DNA from: Pseudomonas serboccidentalis
GTDB taxonomy: Bacteria; Pseudomonadota; Gammaproteobacteria; Pseudomonadales; Pseudomonadaceae
Direction of reading: 5' to 3'
Assembly (NCBI RefSeq): GCF_028830055.1
Contig: NZ_CP101655.1
Span: 3,700,204-3,764,203, forward strand
DNA length: 64,000 nucleotides
The notes beneath the pieces are model-generated. The model ran no database searches and had not been told where the DNA came from. It saw only the letters and a program-made list of their open reading frames with translations. This document shows positions 21,004 to 29,252 of this stretch, in pieces. Made by a program: the position numbers and the translations under genes. Numbering within the stretch: position 1 is the stretch's first letter; every line of letters starts with the position of its first letter.

Positions 21004-21071
21004 CTATCGCGAGCAGGCTCACTCCTACAGTTGGAATGCATTTCCCTGTAGGAGTGAGCCTGCTCGCGATG
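21004..21071. repeat. Inverted REP pair, GCGAGCAGGCTCACTCC type
   Basis: An inverted pair just downstream of the M42 peptidase gene and before yheU. Confidence 0.92.
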
Positions 21072-21151
21072 AGGCCGGTACCCACCACACAAAACTGGCA
21101 GGCAAACCGCAATCGCCGTAGCATCCCGACATTGATTTAGCCGAGGTGCCC

Positions 21152-21379
21152 ATGCTGATTCCCTACGATGCTCTTGAAGTCGACACCCTCACCCGCCTGA
21201 TCGAGGATTTCGTCACCCGCGATGGCACCGACAACGGTGATGACACACCGCTGGAAACCCGCGTGTTGCGTGTGCGCCAGGCGCTGACCAAAGGCCAGGC
21301 ACTGATCGTGTTCGACCCGGAAAGCGAGCAATGCCAGCTGATGCTCAAACACGATGTGCCCAAGCATCTGTTCGACTAG
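21152..21379 (+). CDS. YheU family protein (UPF0270)
   Basis: A 75-residue protein starting MLIPYDALE, with the family pattern of an N-terminal [20 protein letters not shown] and a short C-terminal region. GAGG precedes the ATG. Function is unknown. Its stop codon overlaps that of the convergent csrA gene by four bases. Confidence 0.88.
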   Translation: MLIPYDALEVDTLTRLIEDFVTRDGTDNGDDTPLETRVLRVRQALTKGQALIVFDPESEQCQLMLKHDVPKHLFD

Positions 21380-21561
21380 CGGACCTTTTCGGTGGCCTGT
21401 TTGCGCTGAATCCGCGCGTAGACTTCAGAGCGGTGCACATTGACCTTCTGCGGTGCCTCGACACCAAAGCGCACACTGGAACCGTTGACTGACAAAACGC
21501 GCACGGAAATGTCGTCACCGATGGAAATCAACTCGCCCACAACACGGCTGAGTACAAGCAT
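21376..21561 (-). CDS. csrA: CsrA/RsmA-family RNA-binding regulator (RsmI-like)
   Basis: A 61-residue CsrA-fold protein ([10 protein letters not shown]...[13 protein letters not shown]). The RNA-contacting residues at the start and around VHRSE are kept. It differs from typical RsmA and RsmE (which begin MLILTRK/R) and looks like the additional paralogue called RsmI in P. fluorescens and P. syringae; that subtype call is an inference. In the mRNA leader a TTCAGGG/CCCTGAA hairpin (21573-21594) ends at the AAGGA ribosome binding site, which itself contains a GGA, so self-repression by a Csr protein is plausible. Confidence 0.9.
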   Translation of the reverse strand: MLVLSRVVGELISIGDDISVRVLSVNGSSVRFGVEAPQKVNVHRSEVYARIQRKQATEKVR

Positions 21562-21572
21562 GGAGTTCGTCC

Positions 21573-21594
21573 TTCAGGGTTAGCCAGCCCTGAA
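21573..21594 (-). promoter_or_regulatory. Leader hairpin at the csrA ribosome binding site
   Basis: Seven-base-pair arms TTCAGGG and CCCTGAA enclose an 8-nt loop; the 3' arm runs into AAGGA, 12 bases before the csrA start. It may limit ribosome entry. Confidence 0.5.
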
Positions 21595-21707
21595 GATGCG
21601 CGGTGAACGCCCGCTCGACAATGCGCGGCGAGCAATTCAGTCTTGCCCTACACCCGCAATCGCTGCGCCCGTCAGACGTTTCCTGCAAATCGCTAAACAG
21701 CCTCGTC

Positions 21708-22040
21708 TCAAGCAGCGGAAAAGCGTGGCCCGAACAGAATCACACTGGCCCCGATCACGCACAGCGCCACGCCGATCCAGTCCGAACCCAACGGGCGCAC
21801 ACGCTCGACCACCGCCAGCCAACCGATCGACGCCACGATATAGATCCCGCCATACGCGGCATAGGCGCGACCGGCGTAAGCCGCTTCGACACGGGTCAGC
21901 AACAGGGCGAACAGGGTCAGGCTGAGCAGCGCCGGGATCACCCACAGGGCACTTTTGCCTTGGCGCAACCACATGAAAAAAGCGAAACAACCGGCGATTT
22001 CAAACAGCGCCGCCAGAAAGAACCACAGGTAATTGAGCAT
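21708..22040 (-). CDS. YnfA/UPF0060 membrane protein
   Basis: A 110-residue protein with four transmembrane helices, beginning [21 protein letters not shown]'s typical pattern with EIAG in the first helix and [12 protein letters not shown] in the third. It belongs to the YnfA family, related to small multidrug resistance transporters. No substrate is known. It is a single-gene unit between csrA and the SDR gene. Confidence 0.9.
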   Translation of the reverse strand: MLNYLWFFLAALFEIAGCFAFFMWLRQGKSALWVIPALLSLTLFALLLTRVEAAYAGRAYAAYGGIYIVASIGWLAVVERVRPLGSDWIGVALCVIGASVILFGPRFSAA

Positions 22041-22103
22041 TGATGCGTCTCGACAGGGTGACCATTGCGGCCACCCTAACGACGCGACACCCGGCGGGCA
22101 AGT

Positions 22104-22919
22104 TCAACCGTTGGTGGGTCTGGCCTTGGCGCGCATTTTATCGGCCATGGTGGTCATTTCGTTGTAGATCAGTTGCGGGTTCTTCTGCTTGATCGCCCAG
22201 GCCATGCGCCCCTGTTCGTGCGGCAGGATCATGAACTCGCCGGCGGCCACTTGCTGATAAATGTAGTCGGCGATGTCGGCTGCGCTGATCGGTGAACTTT
22301 CCAGCAACTTGCCGACCTGCGCTTTCATCGCCGGGGTCGGGCCACGGAACGAATCGAGCAAGTTGGTCTGGAAGAACGATGGGCAGACCACATGCACCCC
22401 GACTTCCTGCTGCGCCAGTTCCACCAGCAGGCTTTCCGACAACGCCACCACACCGGCCTTGGCCACGTTGTAGTTGCTCATCGCCGGGCCCTGCATCAAC
22501 GCCGCCATCGAGGCGATGTTGATGATCTTGCCTTTGCTCTGCTCCAGCAGCGGCAGGAACGCCTTGCAGCCCTTGACCACACCCATCAGGTTGATTGCGA
22601 TCTGCCAGTCCCAATCTTCCAGCGACAGTTCGCTGAAGAACCCGCCGGACGCCACACCCGCGTTGTTGACGATGACATCGATGCCGCCCAGCTTCACTTC
22701 GCAGGCCTGGGCAAACGCGGTGAGCTGGCTGTAATCGCGCACATCGCAGCGTTGGGTGAAACCGTCGCCACCGGCCTCACGCACAAGCTTCAGGGTTTCC
22801 TGCAGGCCGGGCTCGCTGACGTCGGACAAGGCCAGCTGCCAGCCTTCACGCGCCCAGCGCAGCGCGATTTCGCGACCCAAACCTGAGCCCGCACCCGTGA
22901 TCATCATGCGATTTTGCAT
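22104..22919 (-). CDS. SDR family oxidoreductase
   Basis: A 271-residue classical short-chain dehydrogenase. Glycine-rich cofactor motif TGAGSGLG near residue 8, NNAG near 86, and the catalytic Ser-Tyr-Lys as INIAS and YNVAK (about 136 and 150). The aspartate after the second strand (LSDV) favours NAD over NADP. The longer C-terminal part (ILPHEQGRMAW) resembles a Pseudomonas clade near lipid- and acyl-modifying SDRs, but the substrate is unknown. The ATG at 22919 is chosen; the frame extends upstream without a usable site. Confidence 0.85.
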   Translation of the reverse strand: MQNRMMITGAGSGLGREIALRWAREGWQLALSDVSEPGLQETLKLVREAGGDGFTQRCDVRDYSQLTAFAQACEVKLGGIDVIVNNAGVASGGFFSELSLEDWDWQIAINLMGVVKGCKAFLPLLEQSKGKIINIASMAALMQGPAMSNYNVAKAGVVALSESLLVELAQQEVGVHVVCPSFFQTNLLDSFRGPTPAMKAQVGKLLESSPISAADIADYIYQQVAAGEFMILPHEQGRMAWAIKQKNPQLIYNEMTTMADKMRAKARPTNG

Positions 22920-23009
22920 AGCAGACAGCCCTGTTGTTCCGTAGGAGATGCGCGGAGTGTAGCGAAGGTTCTGCGTGCGCCCACGCTCCATCAAGTTGCT
23001 GAATGGAGG

Positions 23010-23088
23010 ATCAAAAGATCGCAGCCTTCGGCAGCGCCTACATGGATGGATATAGGAGCTATCGAGTGAAACGAGGCTGCGATCTTTT
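23010..23088. repeat. Degenerate inverted REP pair, GATCAAAAGATCGCAGCC type
   Basis: The second family again, with the variant ATCGAGTGAAACGAGGCTGCG in one arm, the same variant as at 29151. The 160 bases from here to the DUF3309 gene hold no gene that I can support. Confidence 0.8.
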
Positions 23089-23248
23089 TGCCTTAAAGGA
23101 AATAAGCCTGAAATCTAAATACATTAAAAAAACTTTGAATCTTCTGTCATTCGCACCAGTCGGAATTTGTAAGCCGTCTGGATTTAGTTAGCCTCCAGTC
23201 GCCCTTGAATACCAAGACTTCTCGAACACTATCAACAAGGAAATCGAC

Positions 23249-23401
23249 ATGGGCACAATTCTTATCATTATCCTGATCCTGTTGCTGATCGGTGGTCTGC
23301 CGGTCTTCCCGCACTCCAGAAGTTGGGGTTACGGCCCGTCGGGCATTATCGGCGTGGTCTTGGTGGTGCTGTTGGTCTTGCTGTTACTTGGCAAGATATA
23401 A
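23249..23401 (+). CDS. Small two-helix membrane protein, DUF3309
   Basis: A 50-residue protein: a hydrophobic N-terminal helix (MGTILIIILILLLIGGLP), a short loop WGYGPSG and a second helix ending LLLLGKI. This pattern is the DUF3309 family. AAGGA lies seven bases upstream of the ATG and a strong terminator follows 13 bases after the stop, so it is a complete monocistronic unit. Function unknown. Confidence 0.88.
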   Translation: MGTILIIILILLLIGGLPVFPHSRSWGYGPSGIIGVVLVVLLVLLLLGKI

Positions 23402-23414
23402 AACCCCAAGACAA

Positions 23415-23443
23415 AAAAAGAGGCCCTCAGGGGCCTCTTTTTT
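23415..23443. terminator. Bidirectional intrinsic terminator
   Basis: AAAAGAGGCCC-TCA-GGGGCCTCTTTT with A and T runs on both sides; it serves the DUF3309 gene and the convergent LTA-synthase-like gene. Confidence 0.93.
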
Positions 23444-23457
23444 ATGCAGCGGTTTTA

Positions 23458-25551
23458 TCAGTCGGGCTTGCCATTGATCACACCGGCGGTGTTATCCATC
23501 AGGCTCTTGGTCGCGGTTTGCAGGAACGCTTCAAGCTTGAGTTTCAGTTCGGCGGTACGCGGGGCGTCCGCAATGATCTCGGCAGAAGGGTTCGCGCCCA
23601 GTTGGTACTGATAGATCTTCGGCGCCATTTCCTTCTCTTTCGGCAGCACCAGGATCTGGTCGGCGGTGACGATGGCAGTGGTCTGCTCGCTGCCCGACGG
23701 CTTGATCACACCGAAACCGGTGTCGCCTGCCGGCAGGTTGAGCAAATCACGCCCCCAGCACTGGTGACGCACTTCGCCACCGAGACGCCCCATGATGGTC
23801 GGCACGATGTCGATCTGGGTGCCCACGGTGTGGTCACGGGTACCGAACTTCTCCTGGATGCCCGGTGCGATCATCAGCATCGGCACGTTGAAGCGGCCCA
23901 GGTCCATTTCGGTGATCTGACGCTCGTTGCCGAAACCGTGGTCGCCGACGATCACGAACAGGGTTTCCTTGAAGTACGGCTCTTTGCGCGCCTTCTCGAA
24001 GAACTGACCCAACGCCCAGTCGGAGTAACGCATGGCGGTCAGGTGTTCGTTGAGCGTGCCGCGATCGGTCACGCGCTCGACCGGCAATGGCGTCGGCAAG
24101 GCGTACGGCGTGTGGTTGGACAGGGTTTGCAGCAGCGCATAGAACGGTTTGCCGTTTTCCCGCGCCTTCAGCTCCACCAGACCGCGGTCGAACATGTCCT
24201 GGTCGGACACGCCCCAGGTCGGATCGGAGAACACCGGGTTGACGAAGTCGTTGCGGCCAACGAAGTTGGTCATGCCCTGGTTGCTGAAGAAGCCCGACTG
24301 GTTGTCCCAGGCGAAGTCACCGTTGTAGACGTAGACGTCGTCATACTTGCGCGCGCTGAGCAGCTGCGGCAAGCCGGAGAGCTTGTGGCTGCCTTCCGGG
24401 GTCTGCATCAGGTATTCGAAACCCGGCAGGTTCGGGAAGCACGCCATGGTCGCAAACATGCCCTGGTGGGTATGCGTACCGTTGGAGAAGAAGCGGTCAA
24501 ACAGCAGGCCTTCCTTCGACAGTTTGTCGAGGTATGGCGTGATGTTGCCCGGCGCGCCCAGGGCGCCCACGGAGTGACCGGCCATGCTTTCCATCAGGAT
24601 CACGACCACGTTCTTGATCGGCAGGGTCTTGTCGGCCGGCGGCGTGTAGTCACGACGCACGGCGGCGATGTCGGCATCGACCAGTTTGTCGTCCGGCATC
24701 ACCAGCATCTCGCGCACCACTTTCTGCGCCTGTTCCTGCGGCAGGGTGGCTTTCCAGATGTTGTTGCGATCCTCGCCCATGCGGTCCTTGGCAGCCGCGA
24801 TCAGCGACAGCGTACCGTTGAGGCCGAGCTGGTTGGCGAAGTTCGATTCGGTGGTGTACACGTCACCCCAACGCAACGGCGGGCCCTGACGCAGGGTGCC
24901 ACGGGCGGCCACCACGCAGATCAGCAGGCAGACCACGAACACCGCCAGGCGGGTGTACCACGGCGCCACCTGACGGGTGCCGACGTTGCCGCCGCTGAAC
25001 GGGCCCCGTGGACGGGTTGCACGGTCGGCGCCCTTGAAGGCCAGGGTCAGGATCACGGTACCGACGGCCCACCCCAGCAGGTAGCGCACCACCGGAAAAC
25101 CGTACCAGAGCATGCTCATCACGGTTTTCGGGTCTTCCTTCACGTACTGGAACACCAGGCCGTTGAGGCGCTGGTGGAACTCGCGGTAGAAGTCCATCTC
25201 CATCAGGCCGAGGAACAGCGCGATGCTGGAAGCCACGGTCAGCCACAGACGGAAGAAGCCGCGTGCCGCCATCGCCCGCGCACTGAACAGTGCCAGCAGC
25301 AGCGGAACGCAGACGTAGACCACCAGGCGCAGGTCGAAACGCAGGCCGTTGGCGAAAGCTTCGAGGAAGGTCGAAGCCGGGGTGTCGAGGATCATCTCGC
25401 GGTTGTAGACCAGCAGCGCGAGGCGCAGCACGGAAAACATCACCATCATGACCAGAGCACACAGCAGTGTGTAGGCCAGATGCGATTTGACGGTCGGTTG
25501 CAGCAGGCGAGTGGAAGATCGCTGCTGATTCAGGGCGTCCGGGTTTGCCAT
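23458..25551 (-). CDS. LTA-synthase-like membrane sulfatase/phosphoglycerol transferase
   Basis: A 697-residue protein with five predicted N-terminal transmembrane helices (within about 20-220) and a large periplasmic sulfatase-fold domain (about 290-640). The metal-site pattern of the LtaS/OpgB group is visible: VVILMESMAGHS with the following nucleophile region FFSNGTHTHQG, and the late VIVGDHGFGNE. In Gram-negative bacteria such enzymes transfer phosphoglycerol or phosphoethanolamine to glucans or lipids. The exact acceptor is unknown. Transcribed alone; the 318 bases upstream hold its promoter region and the START gene's terminator, with no gene seen. Confidence 0.88.
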   Translation of the reverse strand: MANPDALNQQRSSTRLLQPTVKSHLAYTLLCALVMMVMFSVLRLALLVYNREMILDTPASTFLEAFANGLRFDLRLVVYVCVPLLLALFSARAMAARGFFRLWLTVASSIALFLGLMEMDFYREFHQRLNGLVFQYVKEDPKTVMSMLWYGFPVVRYLLGWAVGTVILTLAFKGADRATRPRGPFSGGNVGTRQVAPWYTRLAVFVVCLLICVVAARGTLRQGPPLRWGDVYTTESNFANQLGLNGTLSLIAAAKDRMGEDRNNIWKATLPQEQAQKVVREMLVMPDDKLVDADIAAVRRDYTPPADKTLPIKNVVVILMESMAGHSVGALGAPGNITPYLDKLSKEGLLFDRFFSNGTHTHQGMFATMACFPNLPGFEYLMQTPEGSHKLSGLPQLLSARKYDDVYVYNGDFAWDNQSGFFSNQGMTNFVGRNDFVNPVFSDPTWGVSDQDMFDRGLVELKARENGKPFYALLQTLSNHTPYALPTPLPVERVTDRGTLNEHLTAMRYSDWALGQFFEKARKEPYFKETLFVIVGDHGFGNERQITEMDLGRFNVPMLMIAPGIQEKFGTRDHTVGTQIDIVPTIMGRLGGEVRHQCWGRDLLNLPAGDTGFGVIKPSGSEQTTAIVTADQILVLPKEKEMAPKIYQYQLGANPSAEIIADAPRTAELKLKLEAFLQTATKSLMDNTAGVINGKPD

Positions 25552-25823
25552 GTCGTTTTAGGACCCATTGGAAGTTGAAGTTGCAAAATACAGCGGCGCC
25601 ATGCCCTCTATTGGCCATTCCAGGCCCCGGGGCGTGCGCGGTGCGCGGTGCGCAAATGTTGCACGATCAACGACAGCATTGCCATTGATTACTACCCCGC
25701 TGCCCGACTCTTTCATACAGGCTGCCGCAGGGAGACGAAGTGAATTGCCTGGGTGAATTGTCTGGAACGCTTTGTGAAAATTTCGTGCAGCGCATATCTG
25801 GAAACACAATATAACGACAAAAC

Positions 25824-25854
25824 AAAAACGCCCCGAATCGATCGGGGCGTTTTG
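25824..25854 (-). terminator. Intrinsic terminator after the START-domain gene
   Basis: AACGCCCCGA-TCGAT-TCGGGGCGTT-like stem followed by a T-run on the minus strand, 16 bases after the stop of the START-domain gene. The A-rich 5' side also allows use on the other strand. Confidence 0.9.
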
Positions 25855-25869
25855 CGGTAAGCGCGCGGA

Positions 25870-26475
25870 TTACTTCTCGGCGCGTTCTTTCAGGGCTTTA
25901 AGGGTGTTGAACGGCGCATCGACCACAAACTTGTTGGCGACCATGGCCGGCACGCTGCCGCCTGGCTCGGTGTGCACCTGATAGGTCACTTCGACCTGAT
26001 CACCTTTCGGTACGAACTTCCAGAAGCCTTTGACCTGAGCGACGCGGACAAAGCCTTTCTCTTCCGGAACGTACTTCGGCACGCCTTCGAGGTTGCGGGT
26101 CAGGCTGCCATCAGCGCCTTCGACGGTGGTGATGTGCAGCACCGAATCACGCGGGGTCACTGGCCACGGCGTATTGAACTGGGTGTAGGTCCAACTCTGA
26201 TCGCCCTCGTGCTTGAGCAGCTTCTGGGTTTTGCACTCGTGAATCCAGGCGCAGGCACCCGGGACGTCTTCCTGCAAGGCGCGCAGTTTGGCAATGGTGG
26301 TCTTCATCAGGGTTACACCCTGATAGGACTTGTAATCGGAGCCCGGCACTTCGGCCAGCGAGACCTTGATCCCGTCCTGCTCCTTGGCGACCTTCCAGTC
26401 CTCAGCCTGAGCAACCGAAGTAGCCAGCACGGCCGTCAAACCACACAACACAGCGATACGATGCAGCGAACCCAT
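25870..26475 (-). CDS. Exported START-domain protein
   Basis: A 201-residue protein with a signal peptide (about 1-23, ending VAQAED) followed by a START lipid-binding fold. Conserved stretches include YKSYQGVTLMKTTIAKL, WTYTQFNTPWPVTPRDSV and the closing VANKFVVDAPFNTLKALK. START domains bind lipids or sterols; the ligand in Pseudomonas is unknown. The ATG at 26475 has AAGGA upstream and gives a proper signal peptide, unlike the longer frame. Confidence 0.87.
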   Translation of the reverse strand: MGSLHRIAVLCGLTAVLATSVAQAEDWKVAKEQDGIKVSLAEVPGSDYKSYQGVTLMKTTIAKLRALQEDVPGACAWIHECKTQKLLKHEGDQSWTYTQFNTPWPVTPRDSVLHITTVEGADGSLTRNLEGVPKYVPEEKGFVRVAQVKGFWKFVPKGDQVEVTYQVHTEPGGSVPAMVANKFVVDAPFNTLKALKERAEK

Positions 26476-26516
26476 AGTCTTATTCCTTATTGTTGAAGTT
26501 CCGTTCGTTTGACACA

Positions 26517-26771
26517 TCACGCCGCCGTCATCTGCTCCCACCAGCCGATCAACCTGATCGCTTCTTCCGAGCTGCTGCCACAGACTTCGACATCGGCGGC
26601 AAATCCTGAACAGACCGCCGGACGCTCCGGCTGGCCGAAAATCTTGCACAGGTTTTCGACCGACAGCTGTACGCAACGTTCGCCGGCAGGTTTGCCGTTG
26701 GGCATACCCGGAATGGCAGAACTGATGGAAGGGGCAATACAGCAAGCGCCACAGCCTTCACGGCATTTCAT
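26517..26771 (-). CDS. YkgJ-family cysteine-cluster protein
   Basis: An 84-residue protein beginning MKCREGCGACC, the start of the YkgJ/UPF0153 zinc- or iron-cluster family, with further cysteines in GERCVQL, LCKIFG and AVCSGF. Probably a metal-binding protein of unknown role. The TTG at 26780 is an alternative start but has no better site. About 40 bases upstream of the START gene and in the same direction, so possibly co-transcribed. Confidence 0.85.
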   Translation of the reverse strand: MKCREGCGACCIAPSISSAIPGMPNGKPAGERCVQLSVENLCKIFGQPERPAVCSGFAADVEVCGSSSEEAIRLIGWWEQMTAA

Positions 26772-26936
26772 GACGAGCAAGTCCTCGCGACGGGCAATGT
26801 GTTAAAGAGACACGGACAGAGTAACCGCTAAAACGGTTGTTTCAAATTCCCTGAACCGGGGTTTTTACCGATAACTGAACGTGACTGACCAGTCTGCGAC
26901 AAAGCGTCTGGTCTGCGGGTCACGGATCGATTGAAT

Positions 26937-27446
26937 TTACTGTTTGAACTCGAAATCCAGCGCTGCGCCTTCGATATCGCGGCGCTCTTCGTTGCGCAGC
27001 TGCAATTGCATTTCGTTGCTGAGCAGGCGGCCGTTGAGCTGGAACCCGCTGTCCTTCTCGCCAAACATCTGCGGCAGGATTCCCTCGTGTTTGGGCATCG
27101 GCACGCTACCGGCCGGCTTGAGCTGCTGGACCATTTCCTTGGGCAGGCTCAGATCGAGCTTGGCCGGCGGCAGTCTGGTCTTTACCACCTCACTGGCTGG
27201 CTTCGATTTGGAAGCGACCGGGGGCCGTTTCTTCACCGTGGCGGCTTTCTTCTGCCGGACTTGTTTATCCTGAGTTTTTTTATCCTGGGCTTTTTTATCG
27301 GCAACGGCTTTTTTGCTGGTGGTCGATTTGCTTGCCGGTGCGGACGTTGCAGGCTTTTCCTGAACGGCGGCTGCCATGACACCGGGCGCGTGGCCCATCG
27401 TCAACACACCAAGCAAAACCCAGGCGGCAGGAAAAATCGCTTTCAT
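26937..27446 (-). CDS. Exported lysine/alanine-rich protein of unknown function
   Basis: A 169-residue protein with a signal peptide (MKAIFPAAWVLLGVLTMGHA..., cleaved near residue 25). A low-complexity stretch of Lys, Ala, Ser and Thr (about 30-90) leads to a more ordered end containing LDLSLPKEMVQQL and FQLNGRLLSNEMQLQLRNE. The basic linker suggests it crosses or contacts peptidoglycan or nucleic acid. I do not recognise the C-terminal domain. The longer frame to 27506 lacks a signal sequence, so the ATG at 27446 is preferred. About 165 bases downstream to the YkgJ gene hold nothing clear. Confidence 0.72.
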   Translation of the reverse strand: MKAIFPAAWVLLGVLTMGHAPGVMAAAVQEKPATSAPASKSTTSKKAVADKKAQDKKTQDKQVRQKKAATVKKRPPVASKSKPASEVVKTRLPPAKLDLSLPKEMVQQLKPAGSVPMPKHEGILPQMFGEKDSGFQLNGRLLSNEMQLQLRNEERRDIEGAALDFEFKQ

Positions 27447-27524
27447 GAACCCAACAACACTAACGGCAGAGGGCCATATGCTCGCCTGTTGAGCGTCACA
27501 AGACAAGCACGACGCGCCGCTCGT

Positions 27525-28964
27525 TCAGAAACCGCCAGCGGTTTCCTGACACAGTTGCGTCGCCAGCAAACCGAGGGTCATCAGCGCCCTCTCCGCCTCG
27601 CGATTCCACGGCGTGCCGCAATTGAGGCGGATACAGTGGTTGAACTGCTCGGTATTACTGAAGATCAGCCCCGGCGCAATACTGATGCCCTGCTGCAATG
27701 CGCGGACATGCAGTTCCTGAGTATTGACCCTGCCCGGCAGACTCACCCAGAGGATGAAACCGCCGGTGGGCCGGGTCATTTGTGTACCTTCGGGGAAGTA
27801 CTGCTGAACCGCCAGCTGGAACGCGCTGAGGTTTTTTCGGTATTCCTGGCGGATGTACCGTAAATGCCGGTCATAACCGCCGTTTTCCAGATAGGCAGCA
27901 ATCGCCATTTGCGTCACGCTGCACGCCGAATGCGTGGTGAACGTCTGCAGACGCTGGATTTCCTGCTGATACTTGCCGGCAATCATCCAGCCGACACGCA
28001 CGCCCGGCGATAAGGTCTTGGAGAAGCTCGAACAGTAGATCACCCGATCCAGCCGGTCGTAGGCTTTCAGAGCTTTGGTGCGGCCCTGTTCGAACATCAA
28101 CTCGCCATAAATGTCGTCCTCGACAATCTGGATATCGAAATCCGAAGCCAGGCGCAGCAACTGTTTCTGCCGCTCTTCCGGCATGGTGCCGCCCAGTGGA
28201 TTGCTCAGGCGTGTGGTCAGGACCAAGGCCTTGATCGACCATTGGTTGGCCGCCAGTTGCAAGGCTTCAAGACTCATGCCGGTGGCCGGATCGCTGGGGA
28301 TCTCGATCACTTTCAAACCCAGCAGATCAGCCAGTTGCAAAAGGCCGTAATAGGTCGGCGATTCAGCGGCGATCAGGTCGCCCGGACGGGTCAGCACACG
28401 CAGCGACATCTGCAATGCATCGACGCAACCGTGGGTGATCACCACTTCTGAAGGATCGACCACCACTCCGGCGTCGCGCATGCGGATTGCCACTTGCCGG
28501 CGCAGCGGTTCGAAACCCGGGCTGAACATATAGCTGAACGCTCGCGGGCTATGGAACCGGGTGACTTTGGCCAATTGCTGATGCAGCGCCCGCACCGGCA
28601 AATACTCGACGCTCGGCACCGCCGCGCCAAGAGGGAACACCCCTTCGCGGCGCGATTCGACCAACACTTGCTGAATGATGCTGGCGCGGGTGACCAGCCC
28701 AGGCCGTTCGACCCGGGCGATATCCGGCGTCGGTGCGGTCAGTGCCGGGGTCTGGTGCACGTAGTAACCGGACTGCGGCCGCGCGCGAATCAGGCCCTGA
28801 TCCTCGAGATTGGCGTAAGCCTGCAACACCGTCGCATGGCTGACATTGAGCTGCGAGCTCATCTTGCGTACCGAAGGCACGCGCTCCCCCGGTTGATAGA
28901 CGCCACGGCGGATGTCTTCAGCCAGTTGTTGAGCAATACGTTGGTAGAGCAAAAGATTGGTCAT
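27525..28964 (-). CDS. MocR-type regulator: GntR helix-turn-helix fused to PLP aminotransferase domain
   Basis: A 479-residue protein with an N-terminal GntR winged helix (about 5-72; GVYQPGERVPSVRKMSSQL and VSHATVLQAYANLE) and a fold-type-I aminotransferase domain (about 95-470). The PLP lysine is in YCSSFSKTLSPGVR (about residue 320). MocR regulators bind PLP or its adducts and control vitamin B6, GABA, taurine or efflux genes. No divergent target gene is present; tandem 13-bp direct repeats upstream suggest autoregulation. Confidence 0.92.
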   Translation of the reverse strand: MTNLLLYQRIAQQLAEDIRRGVYQPGERVPSVRKMSSQLNVSHATVLQAYANLEDQGLIRARPQSGYYVHQTPALTAPTPDIARVERPGLVTRASIIQQVLVESRREGVFPLGAAVPSVEYLPVRALHQQLAKVTRFHSPRAFSYMFSPGFEPLRRQVAIRMRDAGVVVDPSEVVITHGCVDALQMSLRVLTRPGDLIAAESPTYYGLLQLADLLGLKVIEIPSDPATGMSLEALQLAANQWSIKALVLTTRLSNPLGGTMPEERQKQLLRLASDFDIQIVEDDIYGELMFEQGRTKALKAYDRLDRVIYCSSFSKTLSPGVRVGWMIAGKYQQEIQRLQTFTTHSACSVTQMAIAAYLENGGYDRHLRYIRQEYRKNLSAFQLAVQQYFPEGTQMTRPTGGFILWVSLPGRVNTQELHVRALQQGISIAPGLIFSNTEQFNHCIRLNCGTPWNREAERALMTLGLLATQLCQETAGGF

Positions 28965-29010
28965 GACGCAGCACTCGATTTCACGGGCATTTTATTCTTG
29001 TGTGAAACAA

Positions 29011-29044
29011 TACCGGAACAGTTTAGAAGTGTACTGGGACAGTT
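29011..29044. promoter_or_regulatory. Tandem direct repeats upstream of the MocR gene
   Basis: TAC[C/T]GG[A/G]ACAGTT occurs at 29011-29023 and 29032-29044, exactly 21 bases (two helical turns) apart and 47-80 bases upstream of the MocR start. Same-face direct repeats are the known operator form of MocR proteins such as GabR and PdxR. Confidence 0.6.
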
Positions 29045-29116
29045 ACCACTTTAGTCAACGATACAGTGCTGTGTCAGCTACAACTGTATGGATTTGCGCG
29101 CCAATCGACAGACGTA

Positions 29117-29147
29117 AAAAAACCCGGCGCTGCATGACAGGCCGGGC
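29117..29147 (-). terminator. Intrinsic terminator of the OmpA/DUF4398 operon
   Basis: CCCGGC arms with a 10-nt loop, followed on the minus strand by seven T; it lies about 105 bases after the OmpA-family gene. Confidence 0.75.
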
Positions 29148-29150
29148 TTT

Positions 29151-29239
29151 TGTAGGAGCTGTCGAGTGAAACGAGGCTGCGATCTTTTGATCTTGCTTTT
29201 TAAAGATCAAAAGATCGCAGGCTTCGCCAGCTCCTACAG
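29151..29239. repeat. Inverted REP pair, GATCAAAAGATCGCAGGC type
   Basis: A long, nearly perfect palindrome downstream of the OmpA-family gene. One arm carries the TCGAGTGAAACGAGG variant. Confidence 0.88.
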
Positions 29240-29252
29240 GGTGCGGTGACAC

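Noticed and set aside
23323..25578. 751-codon plus-strand open frame
   Set aside because: It is antisense to the LTA-synthase-like gene; the composition (His, Gln, Arg, Val rich) is typical of shadow frames.
25568..25756. 62-codon plus-strand frame in the gap upstream of the LTA-synthase-like gene
   Set aside because: No ribosome site and no protein-like pattern; the gap reads as promoter and terminator sequence.
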